64,000 nucleotides of DNA from Actinoplanes sandaracinus (GCF_030009775.1 NZ_JASCTH010000001.1:248001-312000), one strand, 5' to 3'. Counted from the stretch's first letter, positions 44,185-55,379 are shown. Notes: a model not told the origin generated them from the sequence alone. Numbers and translations: made by a program.

Positions 44185-45897
44185 GTGGACAACACCCCCG
44201 GAGTGCAGCAGTTGACGCTGCCGTTCGTACCGCTTCAGGTGACGCCGGCCAAGGCAGGCCGCGCCGTGGAGGTACACCGCACAACCGTCTACCGCCTCAC
44301 CACGCCCGCGAACCGTGACGGATTGCGGGCTGCGCTGAACTGGGATTACCTCGATGAGAAGGACTTCACCGTCGAGGACGACGTGATGATCGCGGGACTT
44401 CCTGCCCTGCTCGTCCACGGCACCGTGCCGTGCGAATCCGCCGATTGGTGCCATGTCGTCACCAGCCTGACCAGTGTCGAGGTCGCCATCGGCTACAGCA
44501 GCGCGGGCAGCGCCATCCTGCTTGCCCTCGACGACAACGTGTACGGGCTCGCCTTTGGTCACGTCGGCCGTCATCTCTTCCGCTCCGACCTCGTCGAGCC
44601 CGGCTTCGGGATTCACTTCGCGATCCGCAGCATCGATCCCCGCACGATCAAGGCCCTCCAGCGCCGCGTCTTCGACGCGAGAGGGCGCGTCGACCACAGC
44701 ACCGTGCTTGGCGGCCAGCCGATTCGTGCCTTCGCGGTGGAGACCTTCGGCGAGATGATCGGCCAGATCAAGGGTGGGCTCACCGAGGCTTCCACCCTGG
44801 CCGCAGTCCGTTCGGGCCGGCGGCTGCCGACCGTTACCGGTAGCGACTCGTTGCAGGTACCGCTGAGCACCGATCCGGATGGGCTCGTCGCAGACTTGCG
44901 CAGCATCGGCTGTGTCTGTGCCACGGCCTCCCCCGACCCCGAACTCGAATTCATCGCCCAGGTGCAGCCGGTCAAAGCCGGACTCCGCACTGAGCGCCTG
45001 AACAAGGCGCTCGACGAGTTGCTCGGCCAGGACGATCCGGTACGGGCTGGCTTGTCGCTGCCCTCCGGCCTGGCCGAGTACGTCGCCTCGGCGGATGCTT
45101 TCCGGATCGCCATCCCCGGATTCCGTCCGGCTATCGTCGACGACATCGACCTCGACGATGTGCTGCGTACGGTTCGCACACGCGGCGACGGAAGGCGCCT
45201 GAACACGCTCAAGACCGGAACGATTGGCATCGCGATCGACGGCCAGCCGGAGCCTGTCGAGGTGTCCGCGCACCGGTGGCTGACAGCGGAGATCCCGTCG
45301 GGCGCATCCCGCATGATCTACCTTGACGGGCAGTGGTACGAGATCGGCGAACGGTACCTTGATTTCCTCCGCGCTGAGATCAACACGCTCTTGACCACGC
45401 CGTCCTCCATCACGCTGCCGCCCTGGGACTCGACCGTCTCTGAAGAGGTCTACAACAAGATTGCCGCCGCACAGCCCGGCTACCTGTGCCTCGACCAGAA
45501 GTTCGTACGCTCCGGGCTGCACAGTTGGGGCCAGGGCATAGAGGTGTGCGACCTGCTCGGTCCCGCCGACGAGTTAATCCACGTCAAACGCGCCGATCGT
45601 TCGTCCCTGCTCAGTCACCTCTTCGCCCAGGGCGTCGTCTCGGCGGACACGCTGCAGACCGAGCCGCAGGCACGTGAGCGGTTCGCGGCGCGTGTCGAGG
45701 AAGTCTCCGATGGCAAGCGCACGGTTCCGCTCAATTTCATGCCTACGAAGGTCGTATACGCGATCGCGTTGAAGTCCGGTGACCCTCTGACGCCGCAGAC
45801 ACTGTTCACCTTTGCCCAGGTCGCTATGCGGCGGGCGGTACGTCATCTGCGCGCCTCGATGATCGACGTTGAGGTCGTGGCCATCCCCTCGGCATAG
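44185..45897 (+). CDS. TIGR04141-like sporadically distributed defence-island protein
   Basis: This is 570 aa from GTG 44185, with AAGGAG five nt upstream; the frame from 44149 overlaps the operator. The overall pattern (an N-terminal domain with DFTVEDDVMIAGLPALLVHG, then GLAFGHVGRHLFRSDLVEPG, GFGIHFAIRSIDPRTIKALQ, and a late YLCLDQKFVRSGLHSWGQGI segment) fits my memory of the DUF6119/TIGR04141 family. Members occur sporadically beside restriction and toxin-antitoxin genes and have no agreed biochemical role. No membrane helix or classic nuclease motif stands out. Confidence 0.7.
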   Translation: MDNTPGVQQLTLPFVPLQVTPAKAGRAVEVHRTTVYRLTTPANRDGLRAALNWDYLDEKDFTVEDDVMIAGLPALLVHGTVPCESADWCHVVTSLTSVEVAIGYSSAGSAILLALDDNVYGLAFGHVGRHLFRSDLVEPGFGIHFAIRSIDPRTIKALQRRVFDARGRVDHSTVLGGQPIRAFAVETFGEMIGQIKGGLTEASTLAAVRSGRRLPTVTGSDSLQVPLSTDPDGLVADLRSIGCVCATASPDPELEFIAQVQPVKAGLRTERLNKALDELLGQDDPVRAGLSLPSGLAEYVASADAFRIAIPGFRPAIVDDIDLDDVLRTVRTRGDGRRLNTLKTGTIGIAIDGQPEPVEVSAHRWLTAEIPSGASRMIYLDGQWYEIGERYLDFLRAEINTLLTTPSSITLPPWDSTVSEEVYNKIAAAQPGYLCLDQKFVRSGLHSWGQGIEVCDLLGPADELIHVKRADRSSLLSHLFAQGVVSADTLQTEPQARERFAARVEEVSDGKRTVPLNFMPTKVVYAIALKSGDPLTPQTLFTFAQVAMRRAVRHLRASMIDVEVVAIPSA

Positions 45898-45998
45898 AGG
45901 AGACAACGAACACCCATAGAGATCCTCCGATGACGCGGCGTGCCTTCGTCCGATAGGGTGACGGCCGGTTGATGCCGCATCGCTACGGGAGGGCCGCG

Positions 45999-46265
45999 AT
46001 GGGTTCGATCGCGCAGTTTCTTGGGCGAGCGGTGGATTTGCATCGGCAGGCCGCGTCGTTGCTACTTGACGCGGAAGCGGCGGTCGGAGGGCTGGAGAAT
46101 GACCAGTTCGCGGGTGCGGCGGCCGATGGTGAACTGCGGCGACTGGTAGCTCAGTTGCAGGCCGTGGCCCAAGCCGGTCTGCCCGGCTGGCTCGGCATGC
46201 CACTCGACGGGCGGATCGTCAGCATCCTTCGGGCGTCGGCTCGATCAACGCCTTGCTGTGGCTAG
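45999..46265 (+). CDS. Short protein, possibly a truncated N-terminal fragment
   Basis: This is 88 aa from ATG 45999, with GGGAGGG upstream. A helical hairpin (GSIAQFLGRAVDLHRQAASL, then LRRLVAQLQAVAQAGLPGWL) is followed by MPLDGRIVSIL, after which the sequence looks abruptly out of character and ends while overlapping the convergent VWA gene by 21 nt. It reads like the start of a longer protein whose remainder is gone. That would place an old recombination junction at about 46.22 kb. I do not recognise the family. Confidence 0.45.
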   Translation: MGSIAQFLGRAVDLHRQAASLLLDAEAAVGGLENDQFAGAAADGELRRLVAQLQAVAQAGLPGWLGMPLDGRIVSILRASARSTPCCG

Positions 46266-47465
46266 TTTCCGCAGGTGGCGAGCGGCTTCGGTGAGGTCGG
46301 CGAAGGTCGCGGCGGGGAGCAGCCGGTCGCAGAACCCGAGGGCGGCGGCCATGCCGCCCACACTCGGGGCGAATCCCGGCACGCCGGCGCGAGGGTTCAA
46401 CCACAGGATTCGGTACGCGCGGCGGCGCAACCGAGCCATCGCGGCGGTCATCGCGGCGGGTGGATCGCTGTCCCAGCCGTCCGAGGCGATCAGGACCACG
46501 CCGCCGCGGACCGCGTTGCCGTGGTGGGAGTCCAGCAGGGCGGCGATGTTGGCGGCTATCCGGGTGCCGCCGAAACGGTCGGCGACCGCGGCGCCGGCCT
46601 GGTCGACGGCCTCCCGGGGGGACGTGTGGCGCAGTGGGACGGTCAGGCGGGTGAGGCGGGTGGCGAACGCGAACACCTCGGCGTCGGCGACCGTCGTGAA
46701 CGCGCGCATCATCTGCAGGTAGGCGGCCGCCTGGGCGCGCATCGACTCGCTCACGTCGCAGAGCAGGACCACCCGGCGAGGGCGGGCGACCGGGCGCTCC
46801 CGTACCACCGTGATCGCCTCCCAGCCGGTGCGGCGGGCCCGGGCGATGGTAGGACGCAACGCCACCCGGCGGCCGGTGGGATCGGGACTGTGGCGGCGGC
46901 TGCGGCGCTGGGGCCAGTGGGTCAGGGCGGCCCGCAACGCCTCGCCGAGGGCTGCGGTCTGGGCCTGGTCGAGGTCCTCGAACGGGCTTGCGGCGAGGGC
47001 CGCGAGGGCGCTGGGGCGCGGCTCGGGCAGGTGGGTCTCATCGTCGCCGGTGGATGGCCCGCCGGCGGACACGATGGTGGGCAGGGTGGCCCAGGGCAGG
47101 CCTTCGCCTCCGGCGGCGGGCTCGTCGCCGGTTCCCGGGACGGTGACATGCACGCCGTCGTCACGGCGATTCGGGGGTACGGCGGAACGGGTCAACGGCA
47201 ACGGCGGGCCACCGTCGAAGACCGTCGCGAAGACGCGGTCGAAGATTGCCAGGTCGGCGTGGCGGCGGACCACTGCCACCCGGGCCGTCCAGTACAGAAT
47301 GCTCCGGGACGCCGGCGGGCTGACCGCCAAGGCCCGGACCAGGTCGTCGGTTTCGGTGAGGCCGGCCGGCAGGCCCGCACGGCGCAGCCGGGCCACGAAC
47401 GCTACGGCGAACGCGGCCCGGTCGGTGCCCCGGAGCAGTCCCGGGGCGGGCTCAGTCGCGGGCAA
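46245..47465 (-). CDS. coxE: CoxE-like VWA-domain protein
   Basis: This is about 406 aa from TTG 47465; GTG 47504 is the longer option but lies deep in the upstream gene. The C-terminal half is a von Willebrand A domain: VVLLCDVSESMRAQAAAYLQ gives the D-x-S-x-S MIDAS motif, and VVLIASDGWDSDPP the later Asp. The N-terminal half is helical (FVARLRRAGLPAGLTETDDL). CoxE-type proteins work with the MoxR-type ATPase encoded nearby in inserting copper or maturing the Mo-Cu site of CO dehydrogenase. Confidence 0.8.
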   Translation of the reverse strand: MPATEPAPGLLRGTDRAAFAVAFVARLRRAGLPAGLTETDDLVRALAVSPPASRSILYWTARVAVVRRHADLAIFDRVFATVFDGGPPLPLTRSAVPPNRRDDGVHVTVPGTGDEPAAGGEGLPWATLPTIVSAGGPSTGDDETHLPEPRPSALAALAASPFEDLDQAQTAALGEALRAALTHWPQRRSRRHSPDPTGRRVALRPTIARARRTGWEAITVVRERPVARPRRVVLLCDVSESMRAQAAAYLQMMRAFTTVADAEVFAFATRLTRLTVPLRHTSPREAVDQAGAAVADRFGGTRIAANIAALLDSHHGNAVRGGVVLIASDGWDSDPPAAMTAAMARLRRRAYRILWLNPRAGVPGFAPSVGGMAAALGFCDRLLPAATFADLTEAARHLRKLATARR

Positions 47466-48723
47466 CGAACCAGACGATGACAGCGGCGGCGGCCACCACG
47501 ACACCGACGGCTACCGGGATGACCCGCTTGTAGATCGAACCGCCGGCGATGTCGAGCAGATCGAGCGGCTCCGGCTCCTCGCTCCGCACGAACCGCCCGG
47601 TGGACGCGGTAGCCGCGTCCACCGGGGCGGCGGCCACCGGAGCAGCAGCCGTCGAGGCGCCGACAGCGGCAGGTGCGGCGGCATCGCCCCGTGCAGTGGC
47701 AGCCTCGGCAGCGGCCGCCGGCAGATCGGCAATCGGGGTGCGCAGCGGCGCGACCGGCTCCGGCGTGCCCTCCGCCACCTCGATCCTGCCTGCCGCCGGC
47801 TCCACCTCGCCCGCGGAAGGATCCGGCACGACCGGTGGGGCAGGAGCGGCGCCGGGCTCGAGGGCAGACGCCGGAGCGGCCGCGGCCAGCGGCACCGCAC
47901 TGCCCGGCGCGGTGCCGACAGCGGCGGTGCCGGATGTCGCGGAAACATCAGCGGCAGCGGCGGGCAGGTCCGCATTCGGGGTACGGAGCGGCGCGACCGG
48001 CTCCGGCGTGCCCACCGCCGTCTCGATCCGGCCCGCCGCCTGCTCCACCTCACCTGCGGATGGATCCGGAACGACCGGCGAAGCCGAAGCAGCCGGCGAA
48101 GCTGGAGCGGCCGGAGCCGCGCCCGGCTCCATCACGGCGGCGAGGGCCGGATCCGGATCGGTAACGGGAGTGGGTTCGGGGTGGGGAACGGCAGCGGGAC
48201 CAGACGTGGAGGTGGAGGTGGAGGCAGCAGCGGGAGCCGGGTTCGAGGCGGAACCTGGATCGCCGGCAGGAGCGGGGTCGGCGGCGAGCTTGGCTTCGAG
48301 GTTGGTGACGAACTGGGCCAGCAGCTTCGCCGACACCTCCTTGATCATGCCGCTGCCGAACTGGGCCAGCTTGCCGCTGATCTTCAGGTCGGTGTCGACG
48401 GCGACCTTGGTGCTGTTCTCGCCGTCGGCCGTCAGGGCGGCGCTGATCACGGCGGCCGCGTTGCCGGCGGAGCGGGCGTCGCGGCCCTTGGCGTCGATGA
48501 CCGCACGGTAAGCGGTGGGGTCCTTCTCGACGAAGCGGGCGGTTCCGGAGAAGTCCGAGATCACCGGGCCGACCTTGACCTTCACTCTGCCCTGGTAGAT
48601 CTCGCCGTCGACGCCGGTGAGCCGGGCGCCGGGCATGCACCGGGCGACGCCTTCGAGGTCGGTCAGCACCCTCCAGGCCTGGTCGATCGGGATCGGCACG
48701 GTGAACTCGTTGGTGATCTTCAA
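47452..48723 (-). CDS. coxG: CoxG-family protein with long repeat linker and C-terminal membrane helix
   Basis: This is 423 aa from TTG 48723 (LKITNEFTVPIPIDQAWRVL), with CAGGAGAG upstream. Residues 1-150 are an SRPBCC/CoxG lipid- or cofactor-binding domain. Residues 150-385 are a Pro/Ala-rich linker containing a duplicated unit of about 44 residues (about 216-259 and 297-339). The last 25 residues are a membrane helix (VIPVAVGVVVAAAAVIVWFV) ending in ARD. This architecture would tether the CoxG domain, and thereby CO dehydrogenase, to the inner face of the membrane. Confidence 0.85.
   Translation of the reverse strand: MKITNEFTVPIPIDQAWRVLTDLEGVARCMPGARLTGVDGEIYQGRVKVKVGPVISDFSGTARFVEKDPTAYRAVIDAKGRDARSAGNAAAVISAALTADGENSTKVAVDTDLKISGKLAQFGSGMIKEVSAKLLAQFVTNLEAKLAADPAPAGDPGSASNPAPAAASTSTSTSGPAAVPHPEPTPVTDPDPALAAVMEPGAAPAAPASPAASASPVVPDPSAGEVEQAAGRIETAVGTPEPVAPLRTPNADLPAAAADVSATSGTAAVGTAPGSAVPLAAAAPASALEPGAAPAPPVVPDPSAGEVEPAAGRIEVAEGTPEPVAPLRTPIADLPAAAAEAATARGDAAAPAAVGASTAAAPVAAAPVDAATASTGRFVRSEEPEPLDLLDIAGGSIYKRVIPVAVGVVVAAAAVIVWFVARD
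47708..48078 (-). repeat. Two-copy internal repeat inside coxG
   Basis: Segments at about 47708-47834 and 47948-48078 encode near-identical peptides beginning PVVPDPSAGEVE, passing through GTPEPVAPLRTP, and ending DLPAAAA. The copies differ at scattered positions, so the duplication is not brand new. They sit in the linker between the CoxG domain and the membrane anchor. Confidence 0.8.
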
Positions 48724-48880
48724 TGGACTCTCCTGACTTGCGGCCGCAACGACGGTTGCGGCATCAGCGAGGAATCGCGGCGAAAGCGAGGGGTCACAGC
48801 GGAGGCGGAGATGCAGCGGAAGCGAGTGTGCGGCGACAGCGGACATCCAGGCGGAAGGGATGTGGGGCGGGAGCGTTGGG

Positions 48881-49816
48881 TCACGGCGTCGGCGGAGCCA
48901 TCGGCCCACCGGCCGGCGATCCGACACCCGCGGACGACGACGCGGACGACGGGGCGGACGGCGAAGCGGACGGCAGGGCGCCGCCGATCAGATCGCGGTC
49001 GTCGGGGGTCTTGGCGATGGCGCCGATCGTGCGCAGCACATCCCCGGCCACCAGTTCGGTGACGCCGAGCGCCGCCAGCGCCGAGACCCAGTCGATCGTC
49101 TCCGCCAGCCCGGGCGCCTTGTCCAGGTCGAGCCCCCGCACCCGGCCGATGAACTCGCACGCGTCGCGGATGAGCGGGTCGGAGGCGCCCTCGACCGCGC
49201 GACGCACGATCGACGCCGCACGGTCCGGGGTGGGAAAGGGAATCCAGTGGTAGAGGCATCGGCGGCGCAGCGCGTCGTGCAGGTCGCGGCTGCGGTTGGA
49301 GGTCAGCACGACGACCGGCGGCCGGGTCGCGGCGAAGGTGCCGAGCTCGGGGATGGTGACGGCGGCCTCGCCGAGGAACTCGAAGAGCAGTGCCTCGAAC
49401 TCGTCGTCAGCCCGGTCGATCTCGTCGATCAGCAGGACGGGCGCGGTCGGCCCGTCGTGTCGGACAGCGCGCAGGATGGGCCGTTCCTGCAGGAACTCGG
49501 TGGTGAACAGGGAACTGTCATCCAGTGCGGCGCCGTGGGACTCGGCGAGCCGGATGTGCAGGAGCTGGCGCTGGTAGTTCCACTCGTACAGGGCTTCGCC
49601 GGCGGTCAGCCCCTCGTAGCACTGCAGCCGGAGGAACGGGGTGTCGAGGGCCTGGGCGAGGGCTTTGGCGGCCGCGGTCTTGCCGACTCCGGGTTCGCCC
49701 TCGAGCAGCAGCGGCTTGCCGAGCCGCAGGGCCAGGAAGATCGCCATGGCGAGGCCGTCGTCGGCCAGGTAGTCGACGGCGTCCAGGCGCTGGATGACCT
49801 CTTCAGGATTGTTCAC
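48881..49816 (-). CDS. coxD: MoxR/CoxD-type AAA+ ATPase
   Basis: This is 311 aa from ATG 49816, overlapping the previous gene by 14 nt. It has Walker A EGEPGVGKTAAAK (about 38-50), Walker B PVLLIDEIDRADDEFEALLF, sensor 1 PPVVVLTSNRSRDL and the arginine-finger region DALRRRCLYHW. CoxD is a chaperone-like ATPase needed to assemble the copper-sulfur-molybdenum active site of CO dehydrogenase, acting with CoxE. The C-terminal 40 residues are a Ser/Pro-rich tail not usual in the family. Confidence 0.88.
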   Translation of the reverse strand: MNNPEEVIQRLDAVDYLADDGLAMAIFLALRLGKPLLLEGEPGVGKTAAAKALAQALDTPFLRLQCYEGLTAGEALYEWNYQRQLLHIRLAESHGAALDDSSLFTTEFLQERPILRAVRHDGPTAPVLLIDEIDRADDEFEALLFEFLGEAAVTIPELGTFAATRPPVVVLTSNRSRDLHDALRRRCLYHWIPFPTPDRAASIVRRAVEGASDPLIRDACEFIGRVRGLDLDKAPGLAETIDWVSALAALGVTELVAGDVLRTIGAIAKTPDDRDLIGGALPSASPSAPSSASSSAGVGSPAGGPMAPPTP

Positions 49817-50375
49817 TCGACAGCAGCCGTTCGTAGTCGTCGATGGTGTCCACGTCGATCGGCACGGCGCCGGCGGCGTCCATCTCGGTCACCGGGTGCC
49901 GGCCGGAGTGCAGCAGTCTCCACACCGCCTTGTCGCCGTGCGGGTTCGCCAGTTCATGGAAGACCGAGCGGTGGAACAGGAACGGGTGCCCGAGGCCGTC
50001 GGCATAGCGGCACACCCCGAGGGGCGCGGAGAGCAGAGAAAGGCGGCGGACGTCGTACGGGCGGACCAGCGGCTGGTCGCCGAGGAGCAGAACGAGCCGT
50101 TCCGATGAGACGAAAGGAATCGCCGAACTGATCGACGAGCCGCAGCCGGTGGAGAACGAAGGGTTCTCGATCACCCGTACCCCGGAAAGGTCGACGGTGG
50201 CCCGGATCTCCTCGGCCGAAGCGCCGACGGTGACCAGCAGTTCGTCGAAGCCGCAGGCCCGGGCCATGTCGAGGGTCGCGTCGAGCAGCGTGCGGCCGCG
50301 GAACGGCAACAGCTGCTTGGCCCGGCCGAGCCGCCGCGAGCCACCCGCGGCCAGCACCAGACCCCTGACCGTCAT
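49803..50375 (-). CDS. mocA: MocA-like molybdenum cofactor nucleotidyltransferase
   Basis: This is 190 aa from ATG 50375 (MTVRGLVLAAGGSRRLGRAK); ATG 50387 is possible. The Rossmann-type nucleotide-binding motif LAAGGSRRLGRAKQLLPF is followed by LVLLLGDQPLVRP and GHPFLFHRSVF, as in MobA/MocA enzymes that add CMP to molybdopterin. CO dehydrogenase uses the cytosine dinucleotide form, so the position in this operon fits well. It precedes the CoxD gene with a 14-nt overlap. Confidence 0.85.
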   Translation of the reverse strand: MTVRGLVLAAGGSRRLGRAKQLLPFRGRTLLDATLDMARACGFDELLVTVGASAEEIRATVDLSGVRVIENPSFSTGCGSSISSAIPFVSSERLVLLLGDQPLVRPYDVRRLSLLSAPLGVCRYADGLGHPFLFHRSVFHELANPHGDKAVWRLLHSGRHPVTEMDAAGAVPIDVDTIDDYERLLSSEQS

Positions 50376-50430
50376 GACCGACCGCACCGCGGCGAAGCAA
50401 GGGCCAGGAGGTCATGACCGGAAGGCCCGG

Positions 50431-51408
50431 TCATGACGTTCGGCCGCGTGTGTGCTTCTCGAGGCAGCCGGGGCAGCAGAACCAGAAGTCCTCGCCGTCG
50501 ACGACGCCGTGCGGCGTCTCCGGGCCGATGACCACGGTCATTCCGCAGGCGGGATCGACGGCGGTGGCCGCGGGGACTTCCGGAGGAGCAGTGGTGGCCG
50601 GCCCGACGGGCAGGGTCGGGCCGGCCACGAATTCGGGCCCGGTTTTCGCGAGGGCGGCGGCCTCGGCATGGGCCGCGGCCTTCGGCGCGGGCGTCACCGC
50701 GGGCGCGGCGAGGCCGCCGGTCCGCATTTCCCGGACCACTTCCGCCAGCACCGACAGGGCGATCTCCTTGGGAGTACGGGCACCGATGTCGATTCCGGCG
50801 TGCGGGCGGATCCGGGCGCGCTCGTCGGCGGTCAGGCCCATCGCGTCGAGCAGGAGCGCTGCCCGGCGGTAGCCGGCGACCAGCGCGATGTGGGCGACCG
50901 ACGCGTCCAGGGCTGCCCGGATGGCCTGTTCCTCGTCGCGGCCGAGCCCGGCCACGACCACCGCCGTGGCGCCCGGACAGGTGGACGTCACCGTGAAGTC
51001 GAGGAATTCGGCGAGGGCGGCGACGGCCGTACCGATGGGGGTGTCTCCGGTGACCGCGATCAGCGGTTTCGGCAGCACCGGCCGCAGGAAGATCTCGATG
51101 GCCCCGCCGGAGTGGCAGGGGTTGACGACGACGCGCGCGCCGGGGGTGTCCGGGAATGCGGCCGAGTCCTCGGGCAGCACCCGCAGCAGGACGGTGTTGC
51201 CGTCGCGCAGCGTGTCCATGGCCGCGGCCCGCACCGACGTCTCCGCGCAGACGCCGCCGACGAAGCCCTCGATGGATCCGTCGGCGAGGATCACGGCGTC
51301 GTCGCCGGCCCGGGCGGAGGTGGGTTCCTGTGCGCGGACGACGGTGGCGTGCACGAACGGCCGGCGCGCGACGGTCAGCTCATGCGCCCGATCGGCGATC
51401 GGCGTCAT
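50431..51408 (-). CDS. XdhC-family Mo-enzyme maturation factor fused to a YHS domain
   Basis: This is 325 aa from ATG 51408, with GAGGAG six nt upstream. The N-terminus is XdhC/CoxI-like (FVHATVVRAQEPTSARAGDD, then GFVGGVCAETSVRAAAMDTL). The middle is a Rossmann domain (AALDASVAHIALVAGYRRAA, ending GIDIGARTPKEIALSVLAEV). After an Ala/Pro-rich linker, residues about 285-320 form a YHS-like metal-binding domain (DPACGMTVVI ... DFWFCCPGCLEKH). XdhC factors protect and sulfurate the Mo cofactor. The added YHS domain might deliver copper, which is inference. Confidence 0.82.
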   Translation of the reverse strand: MTPIADRAHELTVARRPFVHATVVRAQEPTSARAGDDAVILADGSIEGFVGGVCAETSVRAAAMDTLRDGNTVLLRVLPEDSAAFPDTPGARVVVNPCHSGGAIEIFLRPVLPKPLIAVTGDTPIGTAVAALAEFLDFTVTSTCPGATAVVVAGLGRDEEQAIRAALDASVAHIALVAGYRRAALLLDAMGLTADERARIRPHAGIDIGARTPKEIALSVLAEVVREMRTGGLAAPAVTPAPKAAAHAEAAALAKTGPEFVAGPTLPVGPATTAPPEVPAATAVDPACGMTVVIGPETPHGVVDGEDFWFCCPGCLEKHTRGRTS

Positions 51409-51432
51409 CGCGTACTCCTCATGAAGGTCTGC

Positions 51433-51506
51433 GGGGGGGCGGCGGGGGGCCCGGGGGGGGGGGGGGGCCCCCCGGGGGGGTGGGGGGGGGGGGGGGGGGG
51501 GGGGGG
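51433..51506 (+). repeat. Extreme poly-G tract
   Basis: Runs of 7, 6, 15, 7 and 25 consecutive G lie between coxL and the xdhC-like gene, interrupted mainly by short C runs (51433-51439; 51444-51449; 51453-51467; 51474-51480; 51482-51506). Nothing else in the window resembles this. It lies just downstream of the coxL hairpin. Sequencing or assembly error at a difficult GC-rich hairpin is likely; a genuine quadruplex-forming tract is the alternative. Confidence 0.9.
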
Positions 51507-51568
51507 CGCGGCCGGCCGTTCGGGGAGGGGCGTCAGCGCTTACCCCTCTTTCCGGCCTGGGGGGGGCC

Positions 51569-51601
51569 GCCGGGGGCCACGGGTGGGGCGTGGCCCCCGG
51601 C
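51569..51601 (-). terminator. Strong hairpin after coxL
   Basis: GCCGGGGGCCACG (51569-51581) pairs perfectly with CGTGGCCCCCGGC (51589-51601) around a 7-nt loop, beginning 11 nt downstream of the coxL stop. No T tract follows. It may end most coxMSL transcripts or protect their 3' ends, leaving lower expression of the maturation genes further on. Confidence 0.65.
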
Positions 51602-51611
51602 GGGGGAATGC

Positions 51612-54001
<2,390 letters not shown>

Positions 54002-54005
<4 letters not shown>

Positions 54006-54499
54006 TGGGCCGCCACCTCCTGCTGTTCCCGGGCCGAAGTAGCCTCGTGGACCGCGGCCCAGCGGACCGAGCGGATGATCGAGGAGTAACCGGTGCAGCG
54101 GCAGATCTGGCCGGAGATGGCCTCGCGGATCTCGCCCTCGGTCGGGTCCGGGTTCTTGTCGAGCAGCGCCCGGCAGGTCATCAGCATGCCCGGCGTGCAG
54201 AAACCGCACTGCAGACCGTGGCACTGCCGGAAGCCCTCCTGGATCGGGTCCAGCTCGGCGCCGTCGGCCAGGTCCTCGACGGTGCGCACCTCGTGGCCGC
54301 CGGCCATCGCGGCGAGCACGGTGCACGACTTGACGGGCTCACCGTCCATCCACACCACGCACACGCCGCAGTTGCTGGTGTCGCAGCCCCAGTGGGTGCC
54401 GGTCAGGCCGAGCACGTCGCGCAGGAAGTGCACGAGCAGCATGCGGCCTTCGATCTCACGGGAGTACTCGACCCCGTTGACGGTCATCGTGACCTGCAT
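54002..54499 (-). CDS. coxS: CO dehydrogenase small iron-sulfur subunit
   Basis: This is 165 aa from ATG 54499. The N-terminal plant-type [2Fe-2S] cluster uses Cys39, 44, 47 and 59 (GCDTSNCGVCVV, then SC). The C-terminal helical domain binds the second cluster through QCGFCTPGML and ICRCTGY. Length and Cys spacing are complete. It starts four nt after coxM and overlaps coxL, giving the M-S-L order of CO dehydrogenase operons. Confidence 0.95.
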
Positions 54500-54503
54500 G
54501 AGT

Positions 54504-55379
54504 TCAGCTCCTCGCCCGTTCCACGGCCTTACGGAGGGTGCGCCGGGTCAGCTCGTCCGCCAGGTGCCGCTTGTAGCCGGCGCTGCCGCGGGAGTCGGTG
54601 ACCGGGTCGCAGCTGCGCGCGGCGATCGCGCCGGCCAGCTCGTACAGGCTCTCGTCGGGCTCGTGCCCGCGCAGCGCCGCCGAGATCTCCGGGAGGCCGG
54701 TGGTGTTCGGGCCGACCGCGGCCAGCCCCACCCGGGCGTCGCGGATGCGGCCGCCGTCCAGCCACACGGCGGCGCCCGCGGAGACCACGGCCCAGTCGCC
54801 GGCACGGCGCTCGACCTTGGCGTACGCGCTGCCGACCGGGAGGTTCTTGCGGGGGATCCGGATCTCGGTGAGGATCTCGTTGTCCGCGACGGCCGTCTCA
54901 TAGGGCCCGACGTAGAACTGCTCCATGGTGACGAGCCGCTCGGAGCCGCCCGGGCCCCGGATGACACAGCTCGCGTCCAGGGTCGTGCAGACCGCCGACA
55001 GGTCCTCCGACGGGTCGGCCTGGCAGAGCGAGCCGCCGAGCGTGCCACGGTTGCGCACGACCGGGTCGGCGATCACCTTCTCCGCGTCCGCGAAGATCGG
55101 GAACACATCGGCCAGGACATCCGATTCCAGCAGCTCACGATGCCGGGTCATGGCCCCGATCCGCACCTCATCGTCGCTGAGCCTGATGTAGCCGAGCTCG
55201 GTGTGCAGATCGTTGATGTCGATGAGGTATTCGAAGTTGGCGAGCCGGAGCTTCATCATCGGCAGCAGACTGTGGCCACCGGCTACCAGCCGCGCCGAAC
55301 CACCCAGACGTTCCAGCAGCCCAATGGCTTGATCCACGCTTGTGGCACGTTCGTATTCGAATGGAGCCGGCACCTGCAC
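54504..55379 (-). CDS. coxM: CO dehydrogenase FAD-binding medium subunit
   Basis: This is 291 aa from GTG 55379, with GGAGG six nt upstream; the ATG at 55433 lies inside the operator palindrome and is unlikely. FAD-binding motifs are present: VAGGHSLLPMMKLRLA and TLGGSLCQADPSEDL. The C-terminal domain (VSAGAAVWLDGGRIRDARVG) is typical of the CO dehydrogenase flavoprotein family. It is the first gene of the cluster and passes electrons from the iron-sulfur centres to quinone. Confidence 0.93.
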   Translation of the reverse strand: MQVPAPFEYERATSVDQAIGLLERLGGSARLVAGGHSLLPMMKLRLANFEYLIDINDLHTELGYIRLSDDEVRIGAMTRHRELLESDVLADVFPIFADAEKVIADPVVRNRGTLGGSLCQADPSEDLSAVCTTLDASCVIRGPGGSERLVTMEQFYVGPYETAVADNEILTEIRIPRKNLPVGSAYAKVERRAGDWAVVSAGAAVWLDGGRIRDARVGLAAVGPNTTGLPEISAALRGHEPDESLYELAGAIAARSCDPVTDSRGSAGYKRHLADELTRRTLRKAVERARS

